This document shows, piece after piece, positions 1 to 5,982 of a stretch of 6,279 nt of DNA. Each line of letters opens with the position of its first letter. Position 1 is the stretch's first letter. The position numbers and the translations under genes were made by a program. Below the pieces are notes generated by a model. It was not told the origin of the DNA. It made no database searches and saw only the letters and a list, made by a program, of their open reading frames with translations. This DNA is from Solirubrobacterales bacterium (GTDB lineage: Bacteria > Actinomycetota > Thermoleophilia > Solirubrobacterales > Solirubrobacteraceae): the NCBI GenBank assembly GCA_025964075.1, contig JAOPZQ010000514.1, positions 1 through 6,279 on the forward strand. The letters are read 5' to 3'.

Positions 1-241
1 CGACCGCCGCCTGGCCGTCCTCGCCGGGCTCGACGACCACCGAGCGCGCGACGCCGCCGACGAGCTCGTGCCGCGGGTCGACGCCGCTGTCGACGATCGC
101 CACGCGCACGCCGGCCCCGTCCGAGCCGCCCCAGGCCCAGTCCCGATCGAGGTCCTGCGGCCAGTGGCGCGGCAGCGGATGCGCGCGCGGGTCGGCGCGG
201 CGCAGGCTCCAGGCGGGAAGCTCCTCGTCGAGCCCGCTCAC
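1..241 (-). CDS. Subtilisin-like (S8 family) serine peptidase, N-terminal part, cut by the left window edge
   Basis: The 80 visible codons begin with GTG at 241 and run off the left edge. After a polar, Trp-rich leader of about 43 residues comes GVRVAIVDSGVDPRHE. This is the S8 strand carrying the catalytic Asp (D51) in the D-S/T-G motif, with a typical G-V-D-x-x-H-x-x-L continuation. The His (HGT) and Ser (GTS) motifs would lie beyond the edge, so activity cannot be confirmed. No signal peptide, membrane segment or I9-type propeptide precedes the catalytic strand, which suggests a cytoplasmic enzyme (inference). The GTG overlaps the TGA of the exporter gene upstream (GTGA), and GGAGG lies 3 nt before it, so translation is probably coupled. 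Substrate is unknown; its neighbours, an ECF sigma factor and a cyclic-nucleotide-domain exporter, suggest a signalling or export-maturation role rather than bulk protein degradation. Confidence 0.85.
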   Translation of the reverse strand, partial: MSGLDEELPAWSLRRADPRAHPLPRHWPQDLDRDWAWGGSDGAGVRVAIVDSGVDPRHELVGGVARSVVVEPGEDGQAAV

Positions 242-1917
242 GGGCCTCCGACCGTCGGCCGAGCATGCGAGAGTCGCGCGGCGATGACCGCATCCGCGGC
301 CCTCGACGCGGGGGCGTGGCCGGTGACCGCGGCGATGAAGACGTCGCTCTCGAGCCAGAGCAGGGCCGTGTCCTCCTCCGCGACCACCGCCGCCGTCCGG
401 GGCACCGAGCGCAGCAGCGCGATCTCGCCGAAGGCCTCCCCCGGCCCCTGCCGGCGGGCCTTCCGCCCGTCGACGAGCACCTCCACGGCTCCGGAGTCGA
501 TGACGTAGAAGCGATCGCCGGGGTCGCCCTGCGCGAAGACCGTCTCGCCCTCGGCGACGTGCTGCGGCTCGAGACGGCCCGCGAGCTGCTCGAGCGCGGG
601 CTGCGGCAGCGGGGCGAAGAGGTCGAGTCCGCGCAGCAGCTCGAGACCCCGGGTCGGCGCCGCCGCGGCCGCGTCGATCCGCTGCAGCCGCCGCCACGCC
701 AGCAGCGTGAGCGCCGGCAGCAGCGCGCCCACCGCGACCAGCGCGCCGTGGTTCCCCAGCCCGTGGACGAGCAGGGGCGCGATCAGCGCTCCGATCGCGA
801 CCGAGCCGACGATGAGGCTCTCGAGGATTCCGAACGCCCGCGCGAGCACGTCGTCGGCCACCGAGCGCTGGAGGAGCGTGTAGCCGGCGACGTCGACGAG
901 CGTGTTCCCCACGCCGATCAGGGCCATCGCGGCGAACACGACGATCGGCGCCGACCACGCGCCCACGAGGACGAGCGGCAGGCCCCACAGCAGGAGTCCG
1001 ACCGCGAACTGGAAGGCGAGCCCGCGCCGGCCGACGAGCGCGAGCCCGACGCCCGCCCCGACGAGACCGCCGATGCCGATCATTCCGTTCAGCAGGCCGA
1101 CGCCGCTGCGCCCGAGGTGCGCGAGGTCGAGCGCCATGATCACCACGAGCACCGTGAGCGCGCCGGCGACCAAGGTCTGGGTCGTGAACAGCGCGACGAA
1201 GACGCGGAGGTCGCGGTCTTCGGCGATCGCGCGCGCGCCCGCCGCGATCTCGGAGCGGAAGCCGGCGCGCTCGTCGCTCGACGGTCGCGGCGGCTCGTCG
1301 GCGCGGATGCGCGACACGAGCGCCGCCGACCACAGCAGCGCGCCGGCGGTGGCGAGGAACACCACCTGCACGCTGCTCGCCACGAGGAGCAGGCCGCCGA
1401 GCGCCGGGCCGAGGAACGAGCCGACGCTCTCGATCGTGCTGCCCGCGACGTTGGCCGCGGTCAGCTGCTCCGGCGTGTCGGTGAGCGCGGGCGTCAGCGC
1501 CGACTTGGCCGGGACGAAGACGGTCGCCACGATCGAGGCGAGCGCCACCAGCGCGAGGACCGTCCCCGCGGGCGCGCCCGCGGCCACGAGCGCCGCCACG
1601 CCCCCGAGCAGGGCGGCGCGCAGCAGCTCGCAGACGAGCAGGACGCGGCGCCGGGGATAGCGGTCCGCGATCACGCCGGCGAACGGAGCGAGCACCGCGG
1701 CCGGCAGGAAGCGGATGAACCCGGCCAGGCCGACGAGGCCCGCCCCACCGCGGTCGAACGCGTAGATCGCCAGCGCGACGCTGTAGGCCCAGTTGCCCAT
1801 CTCCGAGCCGACCAGGCCGAGCTGCAGCCGGCGCAGGTCCTTCGACCCGGACAGCGTGGCGAGCGCCTGCGCCGCCGCGCGCACCCGGCGGCGCCACGAC
1901 GGCCCCGGCTCAGACAC
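238..1917 (-). CDS. MFS exporter (DHA3/EntS-like) fused to a C-terminal cyclic-nucleotide-binding domain
   Basis: The protein is 559 aa from a GTG start at 1917. Residues about 30-410 are a string of hydrophobic Ala/Leu/Val/Gly helices typical of a 12-TM major facilitator. The MFS motif A is seen as GVIADRYPRRRV (81-92) in the loop after an early helix, as in drug/siderophore exporters of the DHA3 type. A cytoplasmic cyclic-nucleotide-binding domain occupies about residues 425-540. It has an intact phosphate-binding cassette, FGEIALLRSVPRTAAV (496-511), with E498 positioned for the ribose 2'-OH and R507 for the cyclic phosphate. Transport is therefore probably gated by cAMP or cGMP (inference); T508 after the Arg occurs in both cGMP and some cAMP binders and does not settle the ligand. 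The substrate is unknown. The open frame extends upstream to 2028, but that part reads as sigma-factor shadow. GTG 1917 gives an 8-nt overlap with the sigma stop and has GGAA 7 nt upstream. The MFS-cNMP fusion is a recurring actinobacterial architecture. Confidence 0.93.
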   Translation of the reverse strand: MSEPGPSWRRRVRAAAQALATLSGSKDLRRLQLGLVGSEMGNWAYSVALAIYAFDRGGAGLVGLAGFIRFLPAAVLAPFAGVIADRYPRRRVLLVCELLRAALLGGVAALVAAGAPAGTVLALVALASIVATVFVPAKSALTPALTDTPEQLTAANVAGSTIESVGSFLGPALGGLLLVASSVQVVFLATAGALLWSAALVSRIRADEPPRPSSDERAGFRSEIAAGARAIAEDRDLRVFVALFTTQTLVAGALTVLVVIMALDLAHLGRSGVGLLNGMIGIGGLVGAGVGLALVGRRGLAFQFAVGLLLWGLPLVLVGAWSAPIVVFAAMALIGVGNTLVDVAGYTLLQRSVADDVLARAFGILESLIVGSVAIGALIAPLLVHGLGNHGALVAVGALLPALTLLAWRRLQRIDAAAAAPTRGLELLRGLDLFAPLPQPALEQLAGRLEPQHVAEGETVFAQGDPGDRFYVIDSGAVEVLVDGRKARRQGPGEAFGEIALLRSVPRTAAVVAEEDTALLWLESDVFIAAVTGHAPASRAADAVIAARLSHARPTVGGP

Positions 1918-2485
1918 CCGATGGTTCCGCGAGCTGGCTCCGGAGCTTCGCGAGGCAGCGGCTGATGCGGCTCGCGATCGTGCCCATGGCGAGGTCGAGG
2001 GCGTCCGAGATCTCGCGGTAGCTCTCACCGCGGGCGAAGAACCGATCGAGGATCTCCTGGCAGTCGCCGCTCAGCGTGCCGAGCGCGTCGCGAACGCTCA
2101 GGGCCTGGTCGAGCCGCTCGATCTCGTCGCTCGCGCGCTCGTCGAGCACGTCGAGTCCCTCGTCCTCGGGCCGCTCGCGCTTGGCCGCCCGCAGGCGGTC
2201 GATGGCCAGCCGGCGCGTCAGCTGCCCGATCCAGGGCCGGATCGCGTCGTCGTCGCGGAGACGGTCGAGGTGCTGGTAGGTGCGCGCGAAGACGTCCTGG
2301 AAGACGTCCTGCGCGTCGTGCTCGCCGAGCCGGTAGGCCTGGCTGGCGATCGCGTACACGTAGCGGTCGAAGCGCCCGACGAGGGCCGCCCACGCCCCGG
2401 GCTCCCCGGCGCGGCACGCGCGGACCAGGGCTCCGTCGCTGGGCACGGTCGCCGTCGCGCTCCCCGCCGATGTCTGGGTCCCCAC
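1910..2485 (-). CDS. ECF-type RNA polymerase sigma factor (sigma-70 family, regions 2 and 4)
   Basis: The protein is 191 aa, the usual ECF size. Region 2 lies at about residues 34-103: an aromatic helix FDRYVYAIASQAYRL, then DAQDVFQDVFARTYQHL, which corresponds to the core-binding/-10 recognition helices, then PWIGQLTRRLAIDRLR. A short acidic linker (105-128) follows. Region 4 (130-183) carries LSGDCQEILDRFF and the helix-turn-helix YREISDALDLAMGTIASRISRCLAKLR for -35 recognition. No region 1.1 or 3 is present. GTG 2485 is the first usable start after the rsfS stop in this frame, since earlier Val codons there are GTA or GTC. GTG 2446 is an alternative that would remove 13 residues; neither has an ideal ribosome-binding site. 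The stop overlaps the exporter start. No anti-sigma gene (zinc-finger HC2 or membrane type) is adjacent in the window, so control may involve the coupled exporter or peptidase, or transcription (inference). The target regulon is unknown. Confidence 0.9.
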   Translation of the reverse strand: MGTQTSAGSATATVPSDGALVRACRAGEPGAWAALVGRFDRYVYAIASQAYRLGEHDAQDVFQDVFARTYQHLDRLRDDDAIRPWIGQLTRRLAIDRLRAAKRERPEDEGLDVLDERASDEIERLDQALSVRDALGTLSGDCQEILDRFFARGESYREISDALDLAMGTIASRISRCLAKLRSQLAEPSGV

Positions 2486-2526
2486 GGCGGCCGATTCTTC
2501 CCGAAGGGCCGGCGGTTTTCCAGCGC

Positions 2527-2544
2527 GCGTCCGGGAGCGGACGC
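2527..2544 (-). other. Intergenic hairpin between rsfS and the sigma gene
   Basis: Read on the minus strand, GCGTCCG-CTCC-CGGACGC is a perfect 7-bp stem with a 4-nt loop, beginning 12 nt after the rsfS stop codon. No T-run follows (the next bases are GCGCTGGAAAACC), so it is not a classical intrinsic terminator. It could stabilise the 3' end of the housekeeping transcript, act as a weak or Rho-assisted terminator, or be a protein-binding site ahead of the sigma gene. In GC-rich DNA a chance hairpin of this size is possible. Confidence 0.35.
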
Positions 2545-2556
2545 CGCGATCCGGCG

Positions 2557-2928
2557 CTACTCGGCGACGGCGCGCGCCGGCGCCTCGCCCCAGAGCTGCT
2601 CGAGGCGGTAGTAGCGCCGGAGCTCGGGCGTGAAGACGTGAACGACGACGTCGAGGTAGTCCATGAGGATCCAGCGCCCCTCGGGCAGGCCCTCGACGCG
2701 CCGCGGCACGAGGCCGTGCTCTCGTTTCATGCCCTCGAGGATGGCGTCGTGGATCGCCTTCGTCTGGCGCTCGGTGTTGCCGGAGCAGACGACGAAGTAG
2801 TCGGCGTAGCCGATGATGCCGCGGAGGTCGAGCTCGACGAGATCCGCCGCCTTGCGGTCGGCGGCCAGCGCCGCCACCTCCTCGGCGAGGCGCTCGGGGC
2901 TCAGGTCGCCACCGGGCTGAGGAATCAC
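2557..2928 (-). CDS. rsfS: Ribosome silencing factor RsfS (Iojap/YbeB family)
   Basis: The protein is 123 aa, near the family's usual length. RsfS binds ribosomal protein uL14 on the 50S subunit and blocks joining with the 30S subunit, lowering translation when nutrients are scarce. The family core is clear: AADLVELDLRGIIGYADYF (28-46), VVCSGNTERQTKAI (46-59), then EGRWILMDYLDVVVHVFTP (83-101) and RRYYRLEQLWGEAP (104-117), the usual R-x-Y-x-L-E-x-L-W ending. It starts with GTG at 2928, overlapping the nadD stop by 4 nt (GTGA), with AGGAGG 4 nt before the start; translation is probably coupled to nadD. The reading frame stays open further upstream, but that is nadD shadow. The nadD-rsfS pairing is widely conserved and supports both calls. 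Confidence 0.96.
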   Translation of the reverse strand: MIPQPGGDLSPERLAEEVAALAADRKAADLVELDLRGIIGYADYFVVCSGNTERQTKAIHDAILEGMKREHGLVPRRVEGLPEGRWILMDYLDVVVHVFTPELRRYYRLEQLWGEAPARAVAE

Positions 2929-3527
2929 ACGGCCTCCTGGTAGAGCTGGTGTTCGGAGATGTAGTCCGCGACGGCGTCGGGGACGAGGTAGCGGATCGAC
3001 CGGCCCGCGCCCACGCGCCGGCGCAGATCCGAGGAGGAGACGTCCAGCCGCGGCATCGTGAAGTACGCGATGCGCTCGGCCCCCGCCAGCGTGACGAGAC
3101 GCTCCGTGATGTCGGCGCGGCGGACCTCGGCGCGCTCGGCCACGGCGAGCCGGGCGAGGCGCAGGATGCCCTCGGGCTCGTGCCACGTGGGCAGGCTGTG
3201 CGCCATGTCACCGCCGACGATGAAGGTCAGCTCGTCCTCCGGCTCGCGCTCGTGCAATGCCCTCAGGGTATCGACGGTGTACGACGGTCCGGTCCGCTCG
3301 AGCTCGATCCGGCTCACTTGCAGCCGCTCGTCGCCCCGGACCGCGAGCTCGCACATCGCCGCGCGGTGCTCCGCGCCGGGGTCGTCCGGAGCCGCTTTGT
3401 GCGGCGGTTGGGCCGTGGGAATGAGCAGCACGACGTCGAGGCCGAGCTGGTCGTGCGCCTCGGCGGCGCACACGAGATGCGCGACGTGGGGCGGGTTGAA
3501 AGTGCCCCCGAGGAGGCCGACCTGCAT
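2925..3527 (-). CDS. nadD: Nicotinate-nucleotide adenylyltransferase (NaMN adenylyltransferase)
   Basis: The enzyme transfers AMP from ATP to nicotinate mononucleotide, giving deamido-NAD, the penultimate step of NAD synthesis in the cytoplasm. The protein is 200 aa, normal for bacterial NadD. It begins with the nucleotidyltransferase signature GLLGGTFNPPHVAHL (4-18), whose two His residues correspond to the HxGH-type ATP-binding motif. It continues with IPTAQPPHK (36-44), GPSYTVDTL (80-88) and the substrate-loop segment GGDMAHSLPTWHE (105-117). It ends with the ATP-binding SSSDLRRR (164-171), equivalent to the ISSTxIR motif. ATG 3527 puts the GGTFNPPH motif at the expected distance from the N terminus. 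The start lies 11 nt after the proA stop with no visible Shine-Dalgarno, so it may rely on reinitiation by ribosomes finishing proA. Overlap with rsfS downstream indicates one transcript. Confidence 0.97.
   Translation of the reverse strand: MQVGLLGGTFNPPHVAHLVCAAEAHDQLGLDVVLLIPTAQPPHKAAPDDPGAEHRAAMCELAVRGDERLQVSRIELERTGPSYTVDTLRALHEREPEDELTFIVGGDMAHSLPTWHEPEGILRLARLAVAERAEVRRADITERLVTLAGAERIAYFTMPRLDVSSSDLRRRVGAGRSIRYLVPDAVADYISEHQLYQEAV
2933..2938 (-). promoter_or_regulatory. Ribosome-binding site of rsfS
   Basis: AGGAGG on the minus strand lies inside the last codons of nadD, 4 nt before the GTG at 2928. It is the strongest Shine-Dalgarno in the window and fixes the rsfS start at the GTG overlapping the nadD stop codon rather than at an earlier codon in the open frame. 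Confidence 0.7.
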
Positions 3528-3538
3528 CAGGGTCGGGC

Positions 3539-4804
3539 TCAGGGCCGCACGTGGCCGTCTCCCTCGACCACGTACTTGGACGTGCACAGCTCGCGGAGGC
3601 CGATCGGCCCACGCGCGTGGAGCTTCTGGGTCGAGTTGCCGATCTCGGCGCCCATCCCGAACTCGCCGCCGTCGGTGTAGCGCGTCGAGGCGTTGACGTA
3701 GACGCAGGCGGCGTCGACCCCCAGCTCGAACGCCCGCGCGGCGCCGGTGTCCCGGGTGAGGATCGCCTCCGAGTGGCCGGAGCCGTGCGCGTTGATGTGC
3801 TCGATCGCCTCCCGCGCGGTGTCGACGACCTTGACGGCGAGGACGAGCGCGAGGAACTCGGTGTCCCAGTCGTCCTCGACGGCGGGGATCACGGGGAGGT
3901 CGCCGGCGAACGCCCGCGCGCGGTCGTCGACGCGCAGCTCGACGCCCTCGTCGTGCAGGGCGCGCAGCGCGCGGGGCAGGTAGGCCGCGGCCACGTCGGC
4001 GTGCACGAGCAGCGTTTCGGCCGAGTTGCACACCCCCGGGCGCTGGACCTTGGCGTTGACGGCGATCGCGACGGCGTCGTCGAGGTCGGCGGTGGCGTCG
4101 ACGAAGACGTGGCAGTTGCCCGACGCCGCGTAGATCACCGGCACCGTGGCGACGCCCTTGAGCGCTGCCTTCAGGCCCTCGCCGCCGCGGGGGATGATCA
4201 GGTCGACGACGCCGGCCTGCGTGGCGAGCTCGGCGAGCTCCACGCGGCCTCCGCCGGCGACCAGGGCGAGCGCGCCTTCGGGCAGTCCGGCGCCGGCCGC
4301 CGCCTGGGCCGCGACGGCGGCGAGCACGGCGTTCGAGTGAGCGGCCGAGGAGGACCCCCGGAGCACGATCGCGTTGCCCGACTTGAGCGCGAGCGCGGCC
4401 GCGTCGATGGTCACGTTGGGGCGCGCCTCGTAGACGACGGCGACGACCCCGAGCGGCACGCGGACCTTGCGGACGTCGAGGCCGTTGGGAAGCCGGTGGC
4501 CGTCGATGACCTCGCCGACGGGATCGGGCAGGGCGGCGATGGTTCGAACCCCGTCCGCCATCGCCGCGACGCGATCCTCGTCGAGCGCAAGCCGATCCAT
4601 CAGCGCGGCGGACAGGCCGGACTCCCGCCCCGCCTCGAGATCGCGTGCGTTGGCCTCGAGGATCTCGGGCGTGCGCTCGACCAGAGCGTCCGCGATCGCC
4701 CGCAGCGCCGCGTCCTTGACGCCCGAGCCAAGCGCGGCGAGCTCACGTGAGGCGCGCTGGGCGGCGAGGCAGATGTCGGTGACGCTGAGGGTCGTCGTGG
4801 CCAT
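3539..4804 (-). CDS. proA: Glutamate-5-semialdehyde dehydrogenase (gamma-glutamyl phosphate reductase)
   Basis: This is the second enzyme of proline synthesis. It reduces gamma-glutamyl phosphate with NADPH to glutamate 5-semialdehyde, which cyclises to pyrroline-5-carboxylate. The 421-aa length is normal for ProA. Visible family motifs are VPLGVVAVVYEARPNVT (116-132), ALALKSGNAIVLRGSSSA (137-154), IIPRGGEGL (203-211) and SGNCHVFVD (228-236). The catalytic cysteine is C259 in QRPGVCNSAETLL. GSGHSEAILT (341-350) and the C-terminal signature TRYTDGGEFGMGAEIG with TQKLHARGPIGL (391-403) complete it. It lies 47 nt after proB, as expected for partners that pass an unstable phosphate intermediate. 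The 47-nt gap holds a copy of the repeat also found before proB, so proA may have its own internal promoter. GGGA about 5 nt before the ATG is a modest ribosome-binding site. Confidence 0.98.
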   Translation of the reverse strand: MATTTLSVTDICLAAQRASRELAALGSGVKDAALRAIADALVERTPEILEANARDLEAGRESGLSAALMDRLALDEDRVAAMADGVRTIAALPDPVGEVIDGHRLPNGLDVRKVRVPLGVVAVVYEARPNVTIDAAALALKSGNAIVLRGSSSAAHSNAVLAAVAAQAAAGAGLPEGALALVAGGGRVELAELATQAGVVDLIIPRGGEGLKAALKGVATVPVIYAASGNCHVFVDATADLDDAVAIAVNAKVQRPGVCNSAETLLVHADVAAAYLPRALRALHDEGVELRVDDRARAFAGDLPVIPAVEDDWDTEFLALVLAVKVVDTAREAIEHINAHGSGHSEAILTRDTGAARAFELGVDAACVYVNASTRYTDGGEFGMGAEIGNSTQKLHARGPIGLRELCTSKYVVEGDGHVRP

Positions 4805-4816
4805 GACGGTCCCGAA

Positions 4817-4832
4817 AGCTTAGGGCCTGGCC
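4817..4832. repeat. 16-bp direct repeat, copy 1 (upstream of proA)
   Basis: AGCTTAGGGCCTGGCC on the plus strand (GGCCAGGCCCTAAGCT in gene orientation) is identical to positions 5953-5968. Both copies are in the same orientation and both lie in the short gap just before a proline-pathway gene. An exact 16-base match placed identically relative to two starts is unlikely to be chance, though both gaps are GC-rich. Confidence 0.85.
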
Positions 4833-4847
4833 GAGCGCGGGCGGTCC
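4817..4847 (-). promoter_or_regulatory. Candidate proA promoter with TAAGCT -10 element
   Basis: In gene orientation, TAAGCT (4817-4822) fits the actinobacterial -10 pattern TANNNT and lies 12 nt before the proA ATG. That would start a transcript only about 5-6 nt ahead of the start codon. A possible -35, GGACCG, sits at 4842-4847, about 19 nt upstream of the -10, but it is a poor match to consensus. The call rests mainly on the match with the proB upstream site. Confidence 0.35.
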
Positions 4848-4851
4848 GTTC

Positions 4852-5943
4852 TCAGGCCAGGACGAAGTAGTCCCGGTGGACGGCCTCGGGCGGGGCCGTG
4901 GGCAGGAGCTCGCGGACGCGACCCGACTGCAGGCCGGCCACCCGGCGCAGGTCCTCGGCGGAGTAGTTCGAGATCCCCTTCCCGACCGCGCCGCCGGCGT
5001 GCGCGACCTCGACGGCGTCGCCGACGTCGAACTCGCCCTCGACGCCGACGATCCCCACCGGCAGGAGGCTCGTGCCGCCTTCCCGGAGCGCGTGCGCAGC
5101 GCCGTCGTCGACGACCACGCGACCCCGGCCGGGCTTCGCGTACTTGAGCCACAGCTTGAACGACGAGTACCGCCCGGCCTGGGCGGGGAACCGGGTGCCG
5201 ACGGGCTGGCCGGCCACCGCGGCCGGCAGCACGCCGGCCACCAGCCCGTTCGCGACGACGGCGGGGATCCCCGCGGCGGTCGCCATCTCGGCGGCGACCA
5301 CCTGCGAGCGCATGCCGCCCGAGCCCAGCGCCGTCGTCCGGTGGCCGATGTCGAGGTCCTCGAGGAGCTGCATGTCCTCGACCACGTCGACGAGCCGCGC
5401 GTCCGGGTCCTCCCGCGGATCGGCGGTGTAGACGCCGTCGGTCGAGGTGAGGAGGACGAGCAGGTCGGCGCCGAGGAGGATGGCCACCTGCGCGGCGAGG
5501 AAGTCGTTGTCGCCGAAGGAGATCTCGTCCGTCGTCGTCGTGTCGTTCTCGTTGATGACGGGCACGACGCGCCAGGCGAGCAGGCGCCGGAGCGTGCCCC
5601 TCGCGTTCAGGTAGTGACTGCGGGCGCTCATGTCGAAGAACGTGAGCAGCACCTGGGCCGTGCGGACGCCGCGGGCGCTCAGGAGCGCGTCGTAGACCTG
5701 GTAGAGCTTGCCCTGGCCGACGGCGCTCGCGGCCTGGAGCTCGTCCATCGCGCGCGGGCGCAGGGACAGGTCGAGCCCGCGCATGCCGACGGCGATCGCG
5801 CCGCTCGTGACGACGACGACCTCGCGCCCGGCGCCGTGCAGCGCGACGAGCTCGTCGCACACGCGCGCGAGCACGTCCTCGCGGACGGCGCCCGCGTCGT
5901 CGGCGACGACGCTCGATCCCAGCTTCACGACGATGGCGCCCAT
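4852..5943 (-). CDS. proB: Glutamate 5-kinase with C-terminal PUA domain
   Basis: This is the first, usually proline-feedback-inhibited, step of proline synthesis: glutamate plus ATP gives gamma-glutamyl phosphate. At 363 aa it is the full-length two-domain form. The amino-acid-kinase domain (about 1-250) shows VVKLGSS (5-11), VVTSGAIAVG (44-53), QAASAVGQGKL (70-80), NARGTLRRLL (113-122), VPVINENDTT (128-137) and FGDNDFLAAQVA (143-154). It ends with LLTSTDGVYTADP (164-176) and the ATP-site segment GSGGMRSQVVAA (207-218). The PUA domain (about 274-350) includes RVVVDDGAAHAL, SLLPVGIVGVEGEF and GISNYS, and the chain ends with the common EAVHRDYFVL. ATG 5943 matches the family's usual N terminus just before the first kinase motif. 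No Shine-Dalgarno is visible before it (GGCCCGGCC directly precedes ATG), in keeping with a leaderless or near-leaderless start. It is followed by proA, its pathway partner. Confidence 0.98.
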   Translation of the reverse strand: MGAIVVKLGSSVVADDAGAVREDVLARVCDELVALHGAGREVVVVTSGAIAVGMRGLDLSLRPRAMDELQAASAVGQGKLYQVYDALLSARGVRTAQVLLTFFDMSARSHYLNARGTLRRLLAWRVVPVINENDTTTTDEISFGDNDFLAAQVAILLGADLLVLLTSTDGVYTADPREDPDARLVDVVEDMQLLEDLDIGHRTTALGSGGMRSQVVAAEMATAAGIPAVVANGLVAGVLPAAVAGQPVGTRFPAQAGRYSSFKLWLKYAKPGRGRVVVDDGAAHALREGGTSLLPVGIVGVEGEFDVGDAVEVAHAGGAVGKGISNYSAEDLRRVAGLQSGRVRELLPTAPPEAVHRDYFVLA

Positions 5944-5947
5944 GGCC

Positions 5948-5969
5948 GGGCCAGCTTAGGGCCTGGCCC
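5948..5969. repeat. Inverted repeat just upstream of proB
   Basis: In gene orientation, GGGCCAG-GCCCTAAG-CTGGCCC has perfect 7-bp arms with an 8-nt centre, ending 4 nt before the proB ATG. It encloses most of the candidate -10 element, so it could be an operator. The copy before proA shares the direct repeat but not the complete second arm. Confidence 0.5.
5953..5968. repeat. 16-bp direct repeat, copy 2 (upstream of proB)
   Basis: This is the second exact copy of AGCTTAGGGCCTGGCC (plus strand), in the same orientation as 4817-4832. It sits 9 nt upstream of the proB ATG, within the 32-nt gap after the upstream gene. Confidence 0.85.
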
Positions 5970-5982
5970 TCGGGCTCAGTCC
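5953..5982 (-). promoter_or_regulatory. Candidate proB promoter with TAAGCT -10 element
   Basis: In gene orientation, TAAGCT (5953-5958) fits TANNNT and lies 9 nt before the proB ATG, placing the likely transcript start only 2-3 nt ahead of the codon. The absence of a Shine-Dalgarno before proB agrees with that. A weak -35-like GGACTG lies about 18 nt upstream of the -10 and overlaps the stop codon of the preceding gene. This could start the proBA-nadD-rsfS transcript independently of the gene upstream. Confidence 0.4.

Noticed and set aside
265..1965. Long plus-strand open frame (566 codons) antisense to the MFS gene
   Set aside because: Its translation is low-complexity Arg/Glu/Asp/Ala/His-rich with no domain pattern. 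It mirrors the third-position GC bias of the minus-strand exporter, which has clear MFS and cNMP motifs.
2025..2417. Minus-strand 130-codon open frame within the sigma gene
   Set aside because: It is an alternative frame of the sigma gene with a strongly Arg/Pro-biased translation and no independent ribosome-binding site or motif.
2527..2544. Rho-independent terminator after rsfS
   Set aside because: The stem is perfect but no T-run follows on either strand, so it is listed only as a hairpin of unknown role.
2486..3211. Upstream extension of the sigma-factor frame through rsfS into nadD
   Set aside because: The extension reads as Arg/Pro/Ala-rich out-of-frame translation of rsfS and nadD. 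Sigma homology begins only after the rsfS stop.
4540..4562. GGTTCGAACC sequence resembling a tRNA T-arm
   Set aside because: It lies within the conserved proA coding sequence, the flanking bases do not form a T-stem, and no other tRNA arms are present nearby.
3551..4750. Plus-strand open frame of 399 codons opposite proA
   Set aside because: It is an antisense shadow of proA with Arg/Val/Asp/Gly-rich translation and no recognisable motif.
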